Source: Oscillospiraceae bacterium (lineage in GTDB: Bacteria; Bacillota; Clostridia; Oscillospirales; Ruminococcaceae). Taken from it: a stretch of 49,436 bases of DNA. The stretch covers positions 1 through 49,436 of the forward strand of contig JAKSPK010000014.1 of assembly GCA_024404875.1 (NCBI GenBank), read 5' to 3'. Made by a program: the position numbers and the translations under genes. The first letter of the stretch is position 1, and the number at the start of each line of letters is the position of its first letter. This document shows, piece after piece, positions 35,006-42,794 of the stretch. The notes beneath the pieces were generated by a model, which did not search any database, was not told the origin of the DNA, and saw only the letters and a list, made by a program, of their open reading frames with translations.

Positions 35006-37575
35006 CAGATCTTCCCTCCGATCAATTCGCGGATCTCACGCTCAACCGCGCTCATTTCCGCTTCAAATTCTCTCGCCGAGATCCGCATTGCGCCGTTCCC
35101 GAAAATAATGAGCTGCTCCGGCCCGTCTGATGTCGCCACACGGACGCGGTATTTCTTTTGCAGCTCCTTTGAAACGCGCTCAATATACGAATCAGCGGTT
35201 TCTGCCTCTTTTGTATAAACCACGCTGACAGCGCCGTGCTGTTCAATATCGCGGCCGTGCCCCTTGACCTTGTATGCATCGAATACGAGAATGACTTCGC
35301 ATTTCCGATAGCCCTGATAATTCTGCAGAAGATGCAGCAGACGGTCACGTGCAAATTCCAGACTTTCCTTTGCAAGCTTCTTCAGCGAATCCCATGCAAA
35401 TATGATGTTGTAGCCATCCACCAGCAGGTATTCCTTCTCCGGCGGCGGCGGGATCCTGATGTTTCCTTCGGTCAGCTCGGCGGTTTTGTTCCGCCGCATA
35501 GCCTTCTGCTTATCACGGTTGATCTTTCCGTATGTGCGCTCATAGATCGCCATCAGCTCGTCCTCGCCTGCCGCCTGCATCTGCGGCCTCCGAACTGCCG
35601 GCTCCGGTGCCGATTCTTCTGTAAAATCATACTGATGCGGAAGCATCGCCGGCAGATGCATATACAGCGGCACCTCCTGCCAGTTGACGAGATATCCTGC
35701 ACCATGCGAACAGAAAACCGAATCTGCGCTGTTTTCGAGATCGCTGTCTGCATCGTAGCCGGTCTGTTCGATCACTTCCTCCGCATTGTGACAAGGACGA
35801 TAGCCGCTGACCGAGAGCGTCAGACTGCCGCGCCCTTTTGTATAGCTCAGCACCGCCGCAGCATAATCGTTCAGTTCCGAGACCGGCGCACTGCCCGTCA
35901 GAACAGCCGCATCACCGAGCATTTCCGGCGGATCGAACTGTCCCGCCATTTGCTGAAGATCAGTCATCGCCCGCCCGACGGATTCCGCCGGCAGTTCAAG
36001 TGTGAAATCATAATACGGTTCAAGCAGAATGCTTTCCGCCGATCGGAGCCCCTGCCGCACGGCGCGGTAAGTCGCCTGCCGGAAATCTCCGCCCTCAGTA
36101 TGCTTGATATGCGAACGCCCGCTGACCAGCGTGATTTTGATATCGGTGATCGGTGCGCCGGTCAATGCACCGATATGCGTTTTCTCCTGCAAATGCGTCA
36201 GGATCAGACGCTGCCAGTTTTTATCGAGTGTATCCTCCGGACAGCGCGTGCCGAATTGCAGCCCGCTCCCCTGCGGCAGCGGCTCCAAAAGCAGATGCAC
36301 CTCTGCATAATGCCGCAGCGGTTCATAATGCCCGATGCCCTCAACAGCCTCCGCGATCGTCTCGCGATAGGTGACATTGCCGCTGTCAAATGTCACATCG
36401 TAGCCGAAACGAGCCGCTATCTGCGCTGTCAGCACCTCAAGCTGCACCGCACCCATAAGCTGCACATAAATCCCCCGCGTACGCGGCTCCCACACCACAT
36501 GAAGCTGCGGATCCTCCGCTTCGAGCTGCTTCATCTGCGTAAGTGCCTCCTGCGCGGAGATCTGCTCCGGCAGGATCATGCGATAGCGCATGACCGGCGT
36601 GAGAAATGCGGCATCTGCATCCTGACAGCAGCCAAGCCCCTGTCCGGCGCAGGCCGCAGACAATCCTGTCACCGCACAGACAGAACCCGGCTCCGCTTCC
36701 TCTGCAGCCACATATTTTGCACCGGAATAAAATCGGATCCCGGTGATTTTTTCAGCATATGCCGTATGATCCGGGCCGGTATAGCGGATCTCGTCACGGC
36801 TGTGCAGCATTCCGCCGCGCAGCTTGAGAAATGTCAGACGGTTACCCTTTGCATCGACTGAGATCTTGAATACACTTGCGCCGAATGCTTCTGTCCGGTC
36901 CGGCTCCCGGGTATATTCCGTCAAAACGGAAAGCAACGATTCGGTTCCCGTGAGGTCACGCGCCGAGCCGAAACAGACCGGAAAAATCTTCCGCTGCGCC
37001 GCAGCTTCACAGATCATCTCCTGCGGGAGTGTGTCTGTATCAAAATATTCGGTCATGAGCTGCTCGGAGCAGGCAGCGGCGTGTTCACACAATACATCAT
37101 ATGGAACATCGAACTGTACGCAGTTCGGAGACAGCCTCCCCTGCAATTCCTGAAGCAATGCCGTTTCGGTACGGTCTGAGAGATCCATTTTATTGACGAA
37201 CAGGATCACCGGAACGCTGTTTCGCTCCAGCAGATTCCAGAGTGTGCGTGTATGGCTCTGCACGCCGTCCGTCCCGCTGATGACCAGTACTGCATAGTCA
37301 AGCACCTGCATGATGCGCTCAGTCTCCGCAGAAAAGTCAACGTGTCCCGGTGTATCAAGCAGCGTAAACACGGTCTCGCCTATTGTCAGCGAGGCCTGAT
37401 GCGCAAAAACGGTGATGCCGCGGCTGCGTTCGATTTCATTTGTATCAAGCAGCGAATCGCCGTGATCGACTCTGCCGCGCTTCCGGATTTCGCCTGTGCG
37501 AAAGAGCAGCGCTTCAGCAAGCGTTGTCTTTCCGGCATCGACATGCGCCATCAATCCGACTGTCAGTTGTTTCAT
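35005..37575 (-). CDS. TetM/EF-G-type translational GTPase fused to a Rae1/YacP-type NYN endoribonuclease
   Basis: The 856-residue protein opens as a ribosomal-protection-type GTPase: G1 AHVDAGKTT (10-18), G2 RGIT (52-55), G3 DTPGH (74-78) and G4 NKMD (128-131), then EF-G-like domains II-V to about residue 600. The tip loop of domain IV reads IKHTEGGDFR and differs from the SPVSTPADF loop of TetM that displaces tetracycline. A linker (about 600-712) contains FCSHGAGYLVNWQEVPLYMH. Residues 713-856 form a complete NYN/YacP nuclease: LLVDGYNIIFAW (Asp720, Asn723), LVFDAYKVKG (Asp766), YTKEAETADSYIE (Asp795) and VATSDGPEQ (Asp817), matching the order in Bacillus Rae1, which cuts mRNA in the ribosomal A site. 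GGGAGGG lies before the ATG. A ribosome-targeted nuclease driven by GTP hydrolysis is inferred. It is in one operon with the HD protein (30-base gap) and DUF4279 (1-base overlap). Confidence 0.93.
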   Translation of the reverse strand: MKQLTVGLMAHVDAGKTTLAEALLFRTGEIRKRGRVDHGDSLLDTNEIERSRGITVFAHQASLTIGETVFTLLDTPGHVDFSAETERIMQVLDYAVLVISGTDGVQSHTRTLWNLLERNSVPVILFVNKMDLSDRTETALLQELQGRLSPNCVQFDVPYDVLCEHAAACSEQLMTEYFDTDTLPQEMICEAAAQRKIFPVCFGSARDLTGTESLLSVLTEYTREPDRTEAFGASVFKISVDAKGNRLTFLKLRGGMLHSRDEIRYTGPDHTAYAEKITGIRFYSGAKYVAAEEAEPGSVCAVTGLSAACAGQGLGCCQDADAAFLTPVMRYRMILPEQISAQEALTQMKQLEAEDPQLHVVWEPRTRGIYVQLMGAVQLEVLTAQIAARFGYDVTFDSGNVTYRETIAEAVEGIGHYEPLRHYAEVHLLLEPLPQGSGLQFGTRCPEDTLDKNWQRLILTHLQEKTHIGALTGAPITDIKITLVSGRSHIKHTEGGDFRQATYRAVRQGLRSAESILLEPYYDFTLELPAESVGRAMTDLQQMAGQFDPPEMLGDAAVLTGSAPVSELNDYAAAVLSYTKGRGSLTLSVSGYRPCHNAEEVIEQTGYDADSDLENSADSVFCSHGAGYLVNWQEVPLYMHLPAMLPHQYDFTEESAPEPAVRRPQMQAAGEDELMAIYERTYGKINRDKQKAMRRNKTAELTEGNIRIPPPPEKEYLLVDGYNIIFAWDSLKKLAKESLEFARDRLLHLLQNYQGYRKCEVILVFDAYKVKGHGRDIEQHGAVSVVYTKEAETADSYIERVSKELQKKYRVRVATSDGPEQLIIFGNGAMRISAREFEAEMSAVEREIRELIGGKI

Positions 37576-37605
37576 ACGAATCCCTCCCGCAGCAGAATGC
37601 CGCTA

Positions 37606-38199
37606 TCATTTCAGCAAGCCTTCCTCCGCGGCGCGGCGGATCAGCTCCATCGCGAAATCGCCAAGCTGCACCGAACCTTCATAGACCGGACGCATCCGTC
37701 CCTCTACCTGTTCGCGGCGTGTTTCGTGAGAAAGCCACGATTCACCGTGCTTGCTGTAATTGAGCATCAGCGGCTGCACACGGTCAAGCGCATTCGCAAA
37801 GCGCGCCTCCGGCGTGGACTGCGCTTCAAATTCCTCCCAGAGCTGCCGCAGATATGCACCCTGCTCCGGCGGCAAAAGCCCGTATAAACGCTCCGCAGCC
37901 TTCCGCTCGCGTTCAGCCTTTGTCGCATTGCCTTCTGCATCATAGGCATAGGTATCACCCGCGTCGATCTCCACGACATCATGGATCAGCACGGTCGTCA
38001 TCACCTTTGCCAGATCAACCGGCTCATTCGCATACTCATGCAGAACGATCGCCAGCATCGCCAAATGCCATGCGTGTTCAGCATCGTTCTCGGAACGGTC
38101 TTCATGCAGTACGCGCGTCCTGCGGTAAACATTTTTCATTTTGTCCATTTCGATCAAAAATCCGATCTGCTCGGAAAAGCGCTTTTCTGCTTCGTTCAT
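37606..38199 (-). CDS. HD-domain phosphohydrolase (YfbR/5'-nucleotidase-like)
   Basis: The 197-residue protein has the HD signature: a first His in ENDAEHAWHLAMLA (near 42), the HD pair in VLIHDVVEIDAGDT (73-74) and a downstream Asp in ANALDRVQPLM. This matches the COG1896 group that includes 5'-deoxynucleotidases. It probably hydrolyses a nucleotide or related phosphate, with a divalent metal. Its start overlaps the end of the reductase gene (ATGA), and GGGAGGG near its own end serves the next gene. In this operon it might act on a small nucleotide produced during translation stress, but that is a guess. Confidence 0.88.
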   Translation of the reverse strand: MNEAEKRFSEQIGFLIEMDKMKNVYRRTRVLHEDRSENDAEHAWHLAMLAIVLHEYANEPVDLAKVMTTVLIHDVVEIDAGDTYAYDAEGNATKAERERKAAERLYGLLPPEQGAYLRQLWEEFEAQSTPEARFANALDRVQPLMLNYSKHGESWLSHETRREQVEGRMRPVYEGSVQLGDFAMELIRRAAEEGLLK

Positions 38200-38909
38200 A
38201 TCAGAAAGCCTCCATTCACGGGAATGATCTGTCCGGTCAGAAATCCGGCGCGTGCAGAGCAGAGAAACGCAATGGCTTCCGCACAGTCCTCCGGTGTGCC
38301 GATTCTGCCGAGCGGCGTTTCCTCTGCAAGCACCTGCATGGTTTCGGCATCGTGCATCCGGTTCATATCAGTGTCGATCACGCCCGGCGAAACGCAGTTC
38401 ACGCGGATGCCGGAGGGACCAGTCTCCTTAGCAAGCGCCTTTGTGAATCCGATGATGCCGGCCTTTGCCGCAGAATAATGCACCTCACAGGCCGCGCCGG
38501 TCTCACCCCAGACAGATGCGACATTGACGATCACGCCGCTGTGCTGCCGGAGCATCGCGGGCAGGATGCGCTTCGTCAGATGCATCGCGCCGCCAAGATC
38601 GACTGTCATCAGCCGGAGCGCATCCGCATCGGAGATATCCTGATAAAGCCCTGTCAGTGCGATCCCGGCATTGTTGACAAGCGCATCAATTTTTCCGTAT
38701 TTGCGCAGAATTTCCTCCGCCATGCGGTCAATCTGCGCAAAGTCGGCGAGATCCGCCTGCATTGCCTCGCCGCCGATCTCCGCAGCGATCTGCATTGCTT
38801 TCTCACCGGCGCTGCAATAATGCACCAGCACCGTATAGCCGTCCGCTGCAAGGCGCCGCGCCGTCGCTGCGCCGATACCCCTTGACGCGCCTGTGACCAG
38901 TGCGATCAT
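38196..38909 (-). CDS. short-chain dehydrogenase/reductase, YmfI / EF-P 5-aminopentanone reductase-like
   Basis: The 237-residue SDR has the NADPH motif VTGASRGIGAA (5-15), VNNAGIALTG, the catalytic Ser in NVASVWGETG and Tyr/Lys in VHYSAAKAG, plus PGVIDTDMN. The stretch VWGETGAACEVHYSAAKAGI is typical of YmfI-type reductases, which complete the 5-aminopentanol modification of elongation factor P in Gram-positives. FabG-like fatty-acid reductase is the alternative. Being first in an operon of tRNA and ribosome genes supports the EF-P reading. The ATG at 38909 has GGAGG seven bases upstream; the longer frame is rejected. The EF-P gene itself is not in the window. Confidence 0.85.
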   Translation of the reverse strand: MIALVTGASRGIGAATARRLAADGYTVLVHYCSAGEKAMQIAAEIGGEAMQADLADFAQIDRMAEEILRKYGKIDALVNNAGIALTGLYQDISDADALRLMTVDLGGAMHLTKRILPAMLRQHSGVIVNVASVWGETGAACEVHYSAAKAGIIGFTKALAKETGPSGIRVNCVSPGVIDTDMNRMHDAETMQVLAEETPLGRIGTPEDCAEAIAFLCSARAGFLTGQIIPVNGGFLI

Positions 38910-38983
38910 AATATTCCTCCGATCAACCGCATTTTTGAAACGAATAGGCAATGCCACACAGAGCAGATGTGCCGGCCGTCTAT

Positions 38984-39012
38984 ATAATATTTACGATCAG
39001 CAGCAAAGCAAA
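38984..39012 (-). promoter_or_regulatory. possible promoter of the tRNA/ribosome operon
   Basis: On the minus strand, TTTGCT (39007-39012) and TATTAT (38984-38989) have a 17-base spacer. It is weaker than the perfect minus-strand promoter at 39358-39386, which could also feed this operon. Confidence 0.55.
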
Positions 39013-39034
39013 TTCTTTTATTTTTCTGCATCCA

Positions 39035-39063
39035 TTGCACTTTTTTCGAGAATATGTTATAAT
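39035..39063 (+). promoter_or_regulatory. promoter of the ynzC-like gene
   Basis: TTGCAC (39035-39040) and TATAAT (39058-39063) have a 17-base spacer. The region 39015-39064 is about 85 percent identical to the promoter region of the CotH gene at 46845-46894. Confidence 0.85.
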
Positions 39064-39130
39064 AGCGTTGTTTCCGGCTGCACCTGCAAAAGGCGGCCGG
39101 ACAGAATCCATCAGAAAGGTTGTGATCCGA

Positions 39131-39349
39131 ATGGATCAGAAATTGATTGACCGCATCAACGAGCTGGCGCATAAGGCAAAGACAGTCGGACTTGATGAAG
39201 CCGAACTTGCCGAGCGCGAACTTCTCCGCAATCAATACCGTGAAGCATTCCGGCGCAGTCTGGTCGGTACGCTCGAAAGTACCGTCATCGTCGATGAAAA
39301 AGGCAATGTCGTCCGCCGCGTCGCCGATGCACAAAAAGAAAAAGCATAA
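39131..39349 (+). CDS. YnzC/DUF896 family small protein
   Basis: The 72-residue protein shows the two-helix DUF896 pattern: MDQKLIDRINELAHKAKTVG, then LAERELLRNQYREAFRRSLV, followed by a short hydrophilic tail. The Bacillus homologue YnzC is a small alpha-helical protein made from an SOS-induced operon, but its function is unresolved. The ATG at 39131 follows AGAAAGG at a rather long spacing; the longer frame from 38951 crosses the promoter and is rejected. It is divergent from the tRNA/ribosome operon, and the reverse strand of its 3' end carries a strong promoter. Confidence 0.9.
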   Translation: MDQKLIDRINELAHKAKTVGLDEAELAERELLRNQYREAFRRSLVGTLESTVIVDEKGNVVRRVADAQKEKA

Positions 39350-39357
39350 CTGCATTT

Positions 39358-39386
39358 ATTATAACATGATGCCGTGATCTTGTCAA
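39358..39386 (-). promoter_or_regulatory. perfect minus-strand promoter antisense to the ynzC-like gene
   Basis: On the minus strand, TTGACA (39381-39386) and TATAAT (39358-39363) have a 17-base spacer. Transcription would cross the ynzC-like gene antisense and reach the tRNA/ribosome operon at 38909 with a leader of about 440 bases. Spacer and -10 context (ATCATGTTATAAT) are close to the promoter at 14889-14917. Confidence 0.75.
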
Positions 39387-39469
39387 GAAATTCGTTCTGC
39401 ACATTGTTTGGATTTCTGTACCTGTACATGCAGATTTCCGTGCAAAACAGCAGGCGGAAAGCATTTCTA

Positions 39470-39498
39470 TTGACAATGGTACGGAATTTGTGTATAAT
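39470..39498 (+). promoter_or_regulatory. promoter of the transglutaminase / lipoprotein operon
   Basis: TTGACA (39470-39475) and TATAAT (39493-39498) have a 17-base spacer, 60 bases before the start codon. Confidence 0.9.
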
Positions 39499-39557
39499 AG
39501 AAAACTGGATTGTTCACGCACATGATGCGGATCCGAATGAATAAAGTGAGGTATCAT

Positions 39558-41630
39558 ATGAAAAAATGGATCTCTCTTGCAGCGTTTACTGTCTCCTGTC
39601 TGAGCGCCGTTTATTTCGGCAGCAGCACAGCGTTTGCCGCTGATGCGCAGCTCCCGAAGGAAGGCTGGCTGGAAGAAGATGGAAAGCGATTCTATTATCA
39701 GGATGACAAGCCGGTCACAGGCTGTATGACGATCGACGGCATTCCTTATGTATTCGCGAAGAACGGTGCACAGAAGGTCGGCTGGCAGACCTACGGCGAG
39801 GAGGAAAACGCCAGACGCTATTTCTACAGCACAGACGGAGATGCAATCTTCGGCTGGATCAAATGGCGCGGCGAAATGTACTACGTCTCAAAAGAAAACG
39901 GCAAACTGACTGGTGACAGCAAACTCGATGACGGAACTGAAATGTTCTTTGACAGTTACGGTGTCCGCACGCTCTGGCAGCAGACCGAAGACGGAGTCTG
40001 GTTTATTCCTGATGCAGACGGCGAGCTGATCATCGGCGGCGTACCGTATCTCTTTGACAGCAAGGGCTTCCTGCTGACAGGCTGGCAGACTGCTTCTGAC
40101 GGCATACGGCGCTTTTATTCCGAATCGGATCACACCATTTATACCGGCTGGGTGCTCAGCGATACCATGCCGCGGCAATATGCGGATCCTGAGCGCGGAA
40201 TGCTGACAGGCTTACAGCAGATCGACGGCAAAACCTATTATTTTGACAGCGAAGGCTATATGCAGACCGGTGAGGTCACGATCGACGGCAATAAGGTCAT
40301 CCTTGGAGAAGACGGTGTCATGCTGGCCGGCTGGACCGGAGAAGGCGCCGACAAGAAGTACTATGATCCGGAGACCGGTGAAATGGCAGTCGGCTTCAGA
40401 ACGATCGGCGATTCCACATACTACTTCGAGGAGGACGGCACACTGCGGCACGGCTGGACAGCCATGCAGGGCAGAATGCGCTATTTTGATCCGGAGACCG
40501 GCGTCATGTACATCGGCCTCAGACAGCTCGCCGGAAACCTCTACTTTTTCGAGGAAGACGGCTATCTCCATACTAGATGGCTCACCGAAAACGGAAACAG
40601 ATACTATTTCGATACGGCGACCGGACAGGCATGGAAGGGTGAGCATACACTCGACGGCGTGACCTATTGCTTCCGCGATGACGGAACCATGCTGACCGGC
40701 TGGGATATCACTGCATCCGGAAAACGCTATTTTGATCCGGAAACCGGTGCCATGGCGGTCGGGCAGTATATCATCGACGGCATAGCTTATTCATTTGGCG
40801 CGGACGGTTATGTGCAAACCAGTCAGGTCGGACCGGACGGTGTAAAACGCTATTTCGATGACAACGGCAATCCGCTGACCGGCTGGCAGACAATCAACGG
40901 AAAAAAGGTCTATCTGCTCTCGGACGGCTCGGCAGCCTCCGGTACAGTCAATTTAGACGGCAAGCTCTATGTCTTTGATGCGGACGGTTCGACAGCAATC
41001 GGCTGGTATACCGCTCCCTCCGGCGTAAAATATTACGCCGACACTGACGGCATCGCACGCACCGGCTGGCAGGATATCGACAACAAATCCTACTATTTCC
41101 TCCAGGACGGCAAAATGGCTGTCTCGACCGCGATCGACGGCTATCAGATCGGCGCAGACGGCATCGCAAGAACTCAGCTTGCTGCGACAGTAGACACGCT
41201 GCTCGGCTATACAAACCAAACCCCGAACGGAATCTATTCCTATTGCGTCAGCCACTATTGGTACTCTATGATCGAGGCGACGCGGCCCGTCAATCAGCTT
41301 CTGAACGCGGGATGGATCAATCTCGTCACCTATACGATCAATAATCGCGCGGGCGTCTGCTATTATCTCGCCGCAACATTGGATTACTTCCTCCAGCGTG
41401 CAGGATATACAACGCGCATGGTACACGCATATCACGGTTCCGGCGACCATTACTGGTGCCAGGTGCTGATCGACGGCGTATGGCACAACTACGATCCGAC
41501 CTATACGAACCGCGGCGATATCTCGTGGGATTATCAGATCGCCCTTGGCAATTATTTCATCCACGGCTATCTCGAAGTTCAGTATGACAACCGCGGTGCA
41601 TATGTCGGATATAATTACACACCCGCATAA
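39558..41630 (+). CDS. secreted cell-wall-binding-repeat protein with C-terminal transglutaminase-like domain
   Basis: The 690-residue protein starts with a signal peptide (MKKWISLAAFTVSCLSAVYF...AFA). A long array (about 35-540) of roughly 20-residue repeats follows, of the type GWQTINGKKVYLLSDGSAAS and YFDPETGVMYIGLRQLAGNL, which are choline-binding-like cell wall repeats. The C-terminal domain (about 555-690) has the transglutaminase/protease-like triad Cys601 (AGVCYYLA), His631 (GDHYWCQV) and Asp646 (HNYDPTYT). It should sit on the cell surface and either cross-link or hydrolyse wall-linked or extracellular peptide. The ATG at 39558 has GTGAGG six bases upstream. It is followed after 19 bases by a lipoprotein gene, so the two are likely made together. 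Confidence 0.92.
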   Translation: MKKWISLAAFTVSCLSAVYFGSSTAFAADAQLPKEGWLEEDGKRFYYQDDKPVTGCMTIDGIPYVFAKNGAQKVGWQTYGEEENARRYFYSTDGDAIFGWIKWRGEMYYVSKENGKLTGDSKLDDGTEMFFDSYGVRTLWQQTEDGVWFIPDADGELIIGGVPYLFDSKGFLLTGWQTASDGIRRFYSESDHTIYTGWVLSDTMPRQYADPERGMLTGLQQIDGKTYYFDSEGYMQTGEVTIDGNKVILGEDGVMLAGWTGEGADKKYYDPETGEMAVGFRTIGDSTYYFEEDGTLRHGWTAMQGRMRYFDPETGVMYIGLRQLAGNLYFFEEDGYLHTRWLTENGNRYYFDTATGQAWKGEHTLDGVTYCFRDDGTMLTGWDITASGKRYFDPETGAMAVGQYIIDGIAYSFGADGYVQTSQVGPDGVKRYFDDNGNPLTGWQTINGKKVYLLSDGSAASGTVNLDGKLYVFDADGSTAIGWYTAPSGVKYYADTDGIARTGWQDIDNKSYYFLQDGKMAVSTAIDGYQIGADGIARTQLAATVDTLLGYTNQTPNGIYSYCVSHYWYSMIEATRPVNQLLNAGWINLVTYTINNRAGVCYYLAATLDYFLQRAGYTTRMVHAYHGSGDHYWCQVLIDGVWHNYDPTYTNRGDISWDYQIALGNYFIHGYLEVQYDNRGAYVGYNYTPA

Positions 41631-41649
41631 AAAACGAAAGGATCCTGAA

Positions 41650-42393
41650 ATGAAGAAGTATTTTGGATTTATCATTGTCTCACTGCTTGCTGCCGGAATG
41701 CTGACCGGCTGCGGAGAATCCATCACGGAAGACAACAGTGATATCATCGAAGTGACCGGCACATCTGCAACGGTTATCACTGAAGAAACCACGACAGAGG
41801 ATGCAGGAACTGCAACCACTGCGGAAGCAGAGGGCACAGGAACAGATGTCACGACAGAGGCTCCCGCGCAGAAAGAGGCCGCCGCAACAACAATCGCTGC
41901 GGATTCAGATGCTGAACCAACCGCAGCAGACAACGCTGATCCGGAGAATCATGAGGCTTCCGTGACCGATGCCCCTGCGCAGCAGGAGCAGCCGCAGACC
42001 ACCGAACCACCTGCGGAGGAGCCTTATCTGCTGGACGAGCTGAAGATCGGCGAAAGCTGCGCAGACTATGTTGCAGCGCACAACAACTGCCGGCAGGAAA
42101 CAGCACCCAGCTGCATCGGCAAGGGTGAGGATCATGTTTATACCTATGCCGATTATACGCTCTATTCCTATGTTGAGGACGGCAAGGAATCCCTGCGTGA
42201 AATCGCAATTACCGGCGGTGACTTTGAGACCAGAAAGGGCATCCGAATCGGCAGCACGATCGCTGAGGTCACGGCTGCATACGGAGAGCCGGAGGAGCCC
42301 GGTTTCTATTCCTACCAAACCGAAGACGGCCGCCTGCAAATCTTCTTCGACGGCAACAATGTCTCGAAGCTCGACTTTTTCATCAACCAGTGA
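41650..42393 (+). CDS. surface lipoprotein with Thr/Glu/Ala-rich linker
   Basis: The 247-residue protein has a type II signal peptide with lipobox LTGC (Cys21), then an acidic Thr/Ala-rich linker to about residue 125 that would lift the domain from the membrane. A C-terminal domain of about 120 residues has the pattern GIRIGSTIAEVTAAYGEP and FDGNNVSKLDFFIN, like small beta-lactamase-inhibitor-like or SmpA-type modules that bind partners. I cannot assign a function. It follows the transglutaminase-like gene by 19 bases with AAAGGATC before its ATG, suggesting it assists that enzyme at the surface. Confidence 0.85.
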   Translation: MKKYFGFIIVSLLAAGMLTGCGESITEDNSDIIEVTGTSATVITEETTTEDAGTATTAEAEGTGTDVTTEAPAQKEAAATTIAADSDAEPTAADNADPENHEASVTDAPAQQEQPQTTEPPAEEPYLLDELKIGESCADYVAAHNNCRQETAPSCIGKGEDHVYTYADYTLYSYVEDGKESLREIAITGGDFETRKGIRIGSTIAEVTAAYGEPEEPGFYSYQTEDGRLQIFFDGNNVSKLDFFINQ

Positions 42394-42794
42394 TCGACTG
42401 ATCACAGAAAAAAACCGCTTGCAGATGCAGGCGGTTTTTTCATACAGTATGCTGCTGTCACACTGAACAAAAAGCGCCTTCCTGCACAGTAAATGCGTTT
42501 CCGAACGCCATGATGCATTGTTCCGGTGTGTCGGGAGATGCTCGTATCCGCTGTCAACAAAAGGCATGACGGCACGGCGGCACATCTGCTTACTTATTCG
42601 CCAATTCGTTCGCAGGTATTTCAGGTAATTCGGAACCATCCCGATTCCAGCCACAGCACAAAGCACCAAATTTGCCAAGAAGAAATCCCGATTTTGTTCT
42701 AATTGAGCAAGATTCAGCACACAGAGCGCAATATATGACTAGCCTTTTTCCGTTTGTTGCGGTATAATACAAAGTAAGAGGCAAAAAAGCAAAA
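42394..42794. other. intergenic region with terminator and isolated -10 box
   Basis: After the terminator at 42408-42440, about 350 bases show no credible gene on either strand. A TATAAT at 42763-42768 has only a poor -35 (TAGCCT at 17 bases). It may drive the decayed gene or the xylosidase operon downstream. Confidence 0.45.
42408..42440. terminator. terminator after the lipoprotein gene
   Basis: AAAAACCGC pairs with GCGGTTTTT around a 12-base loop that is itself partly self-complementary, giving T runs on both strands. Confidence 0.85.

Noticed and set aside
35236-36861. 541-codon plus-strand frame opposite the GTPase-nuclease fusion
   Set aside because: Antisense shadow with basic, low-complexity translation and no start signal.
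35005-37575. Calling the GTPase a tetracycline resistance determinant
   Set aside because: The tip loop of domain IV that displaces tetracycline in TetM is not conserved, and the protein carries a nuclease domain and sits in a housekeeping operon.
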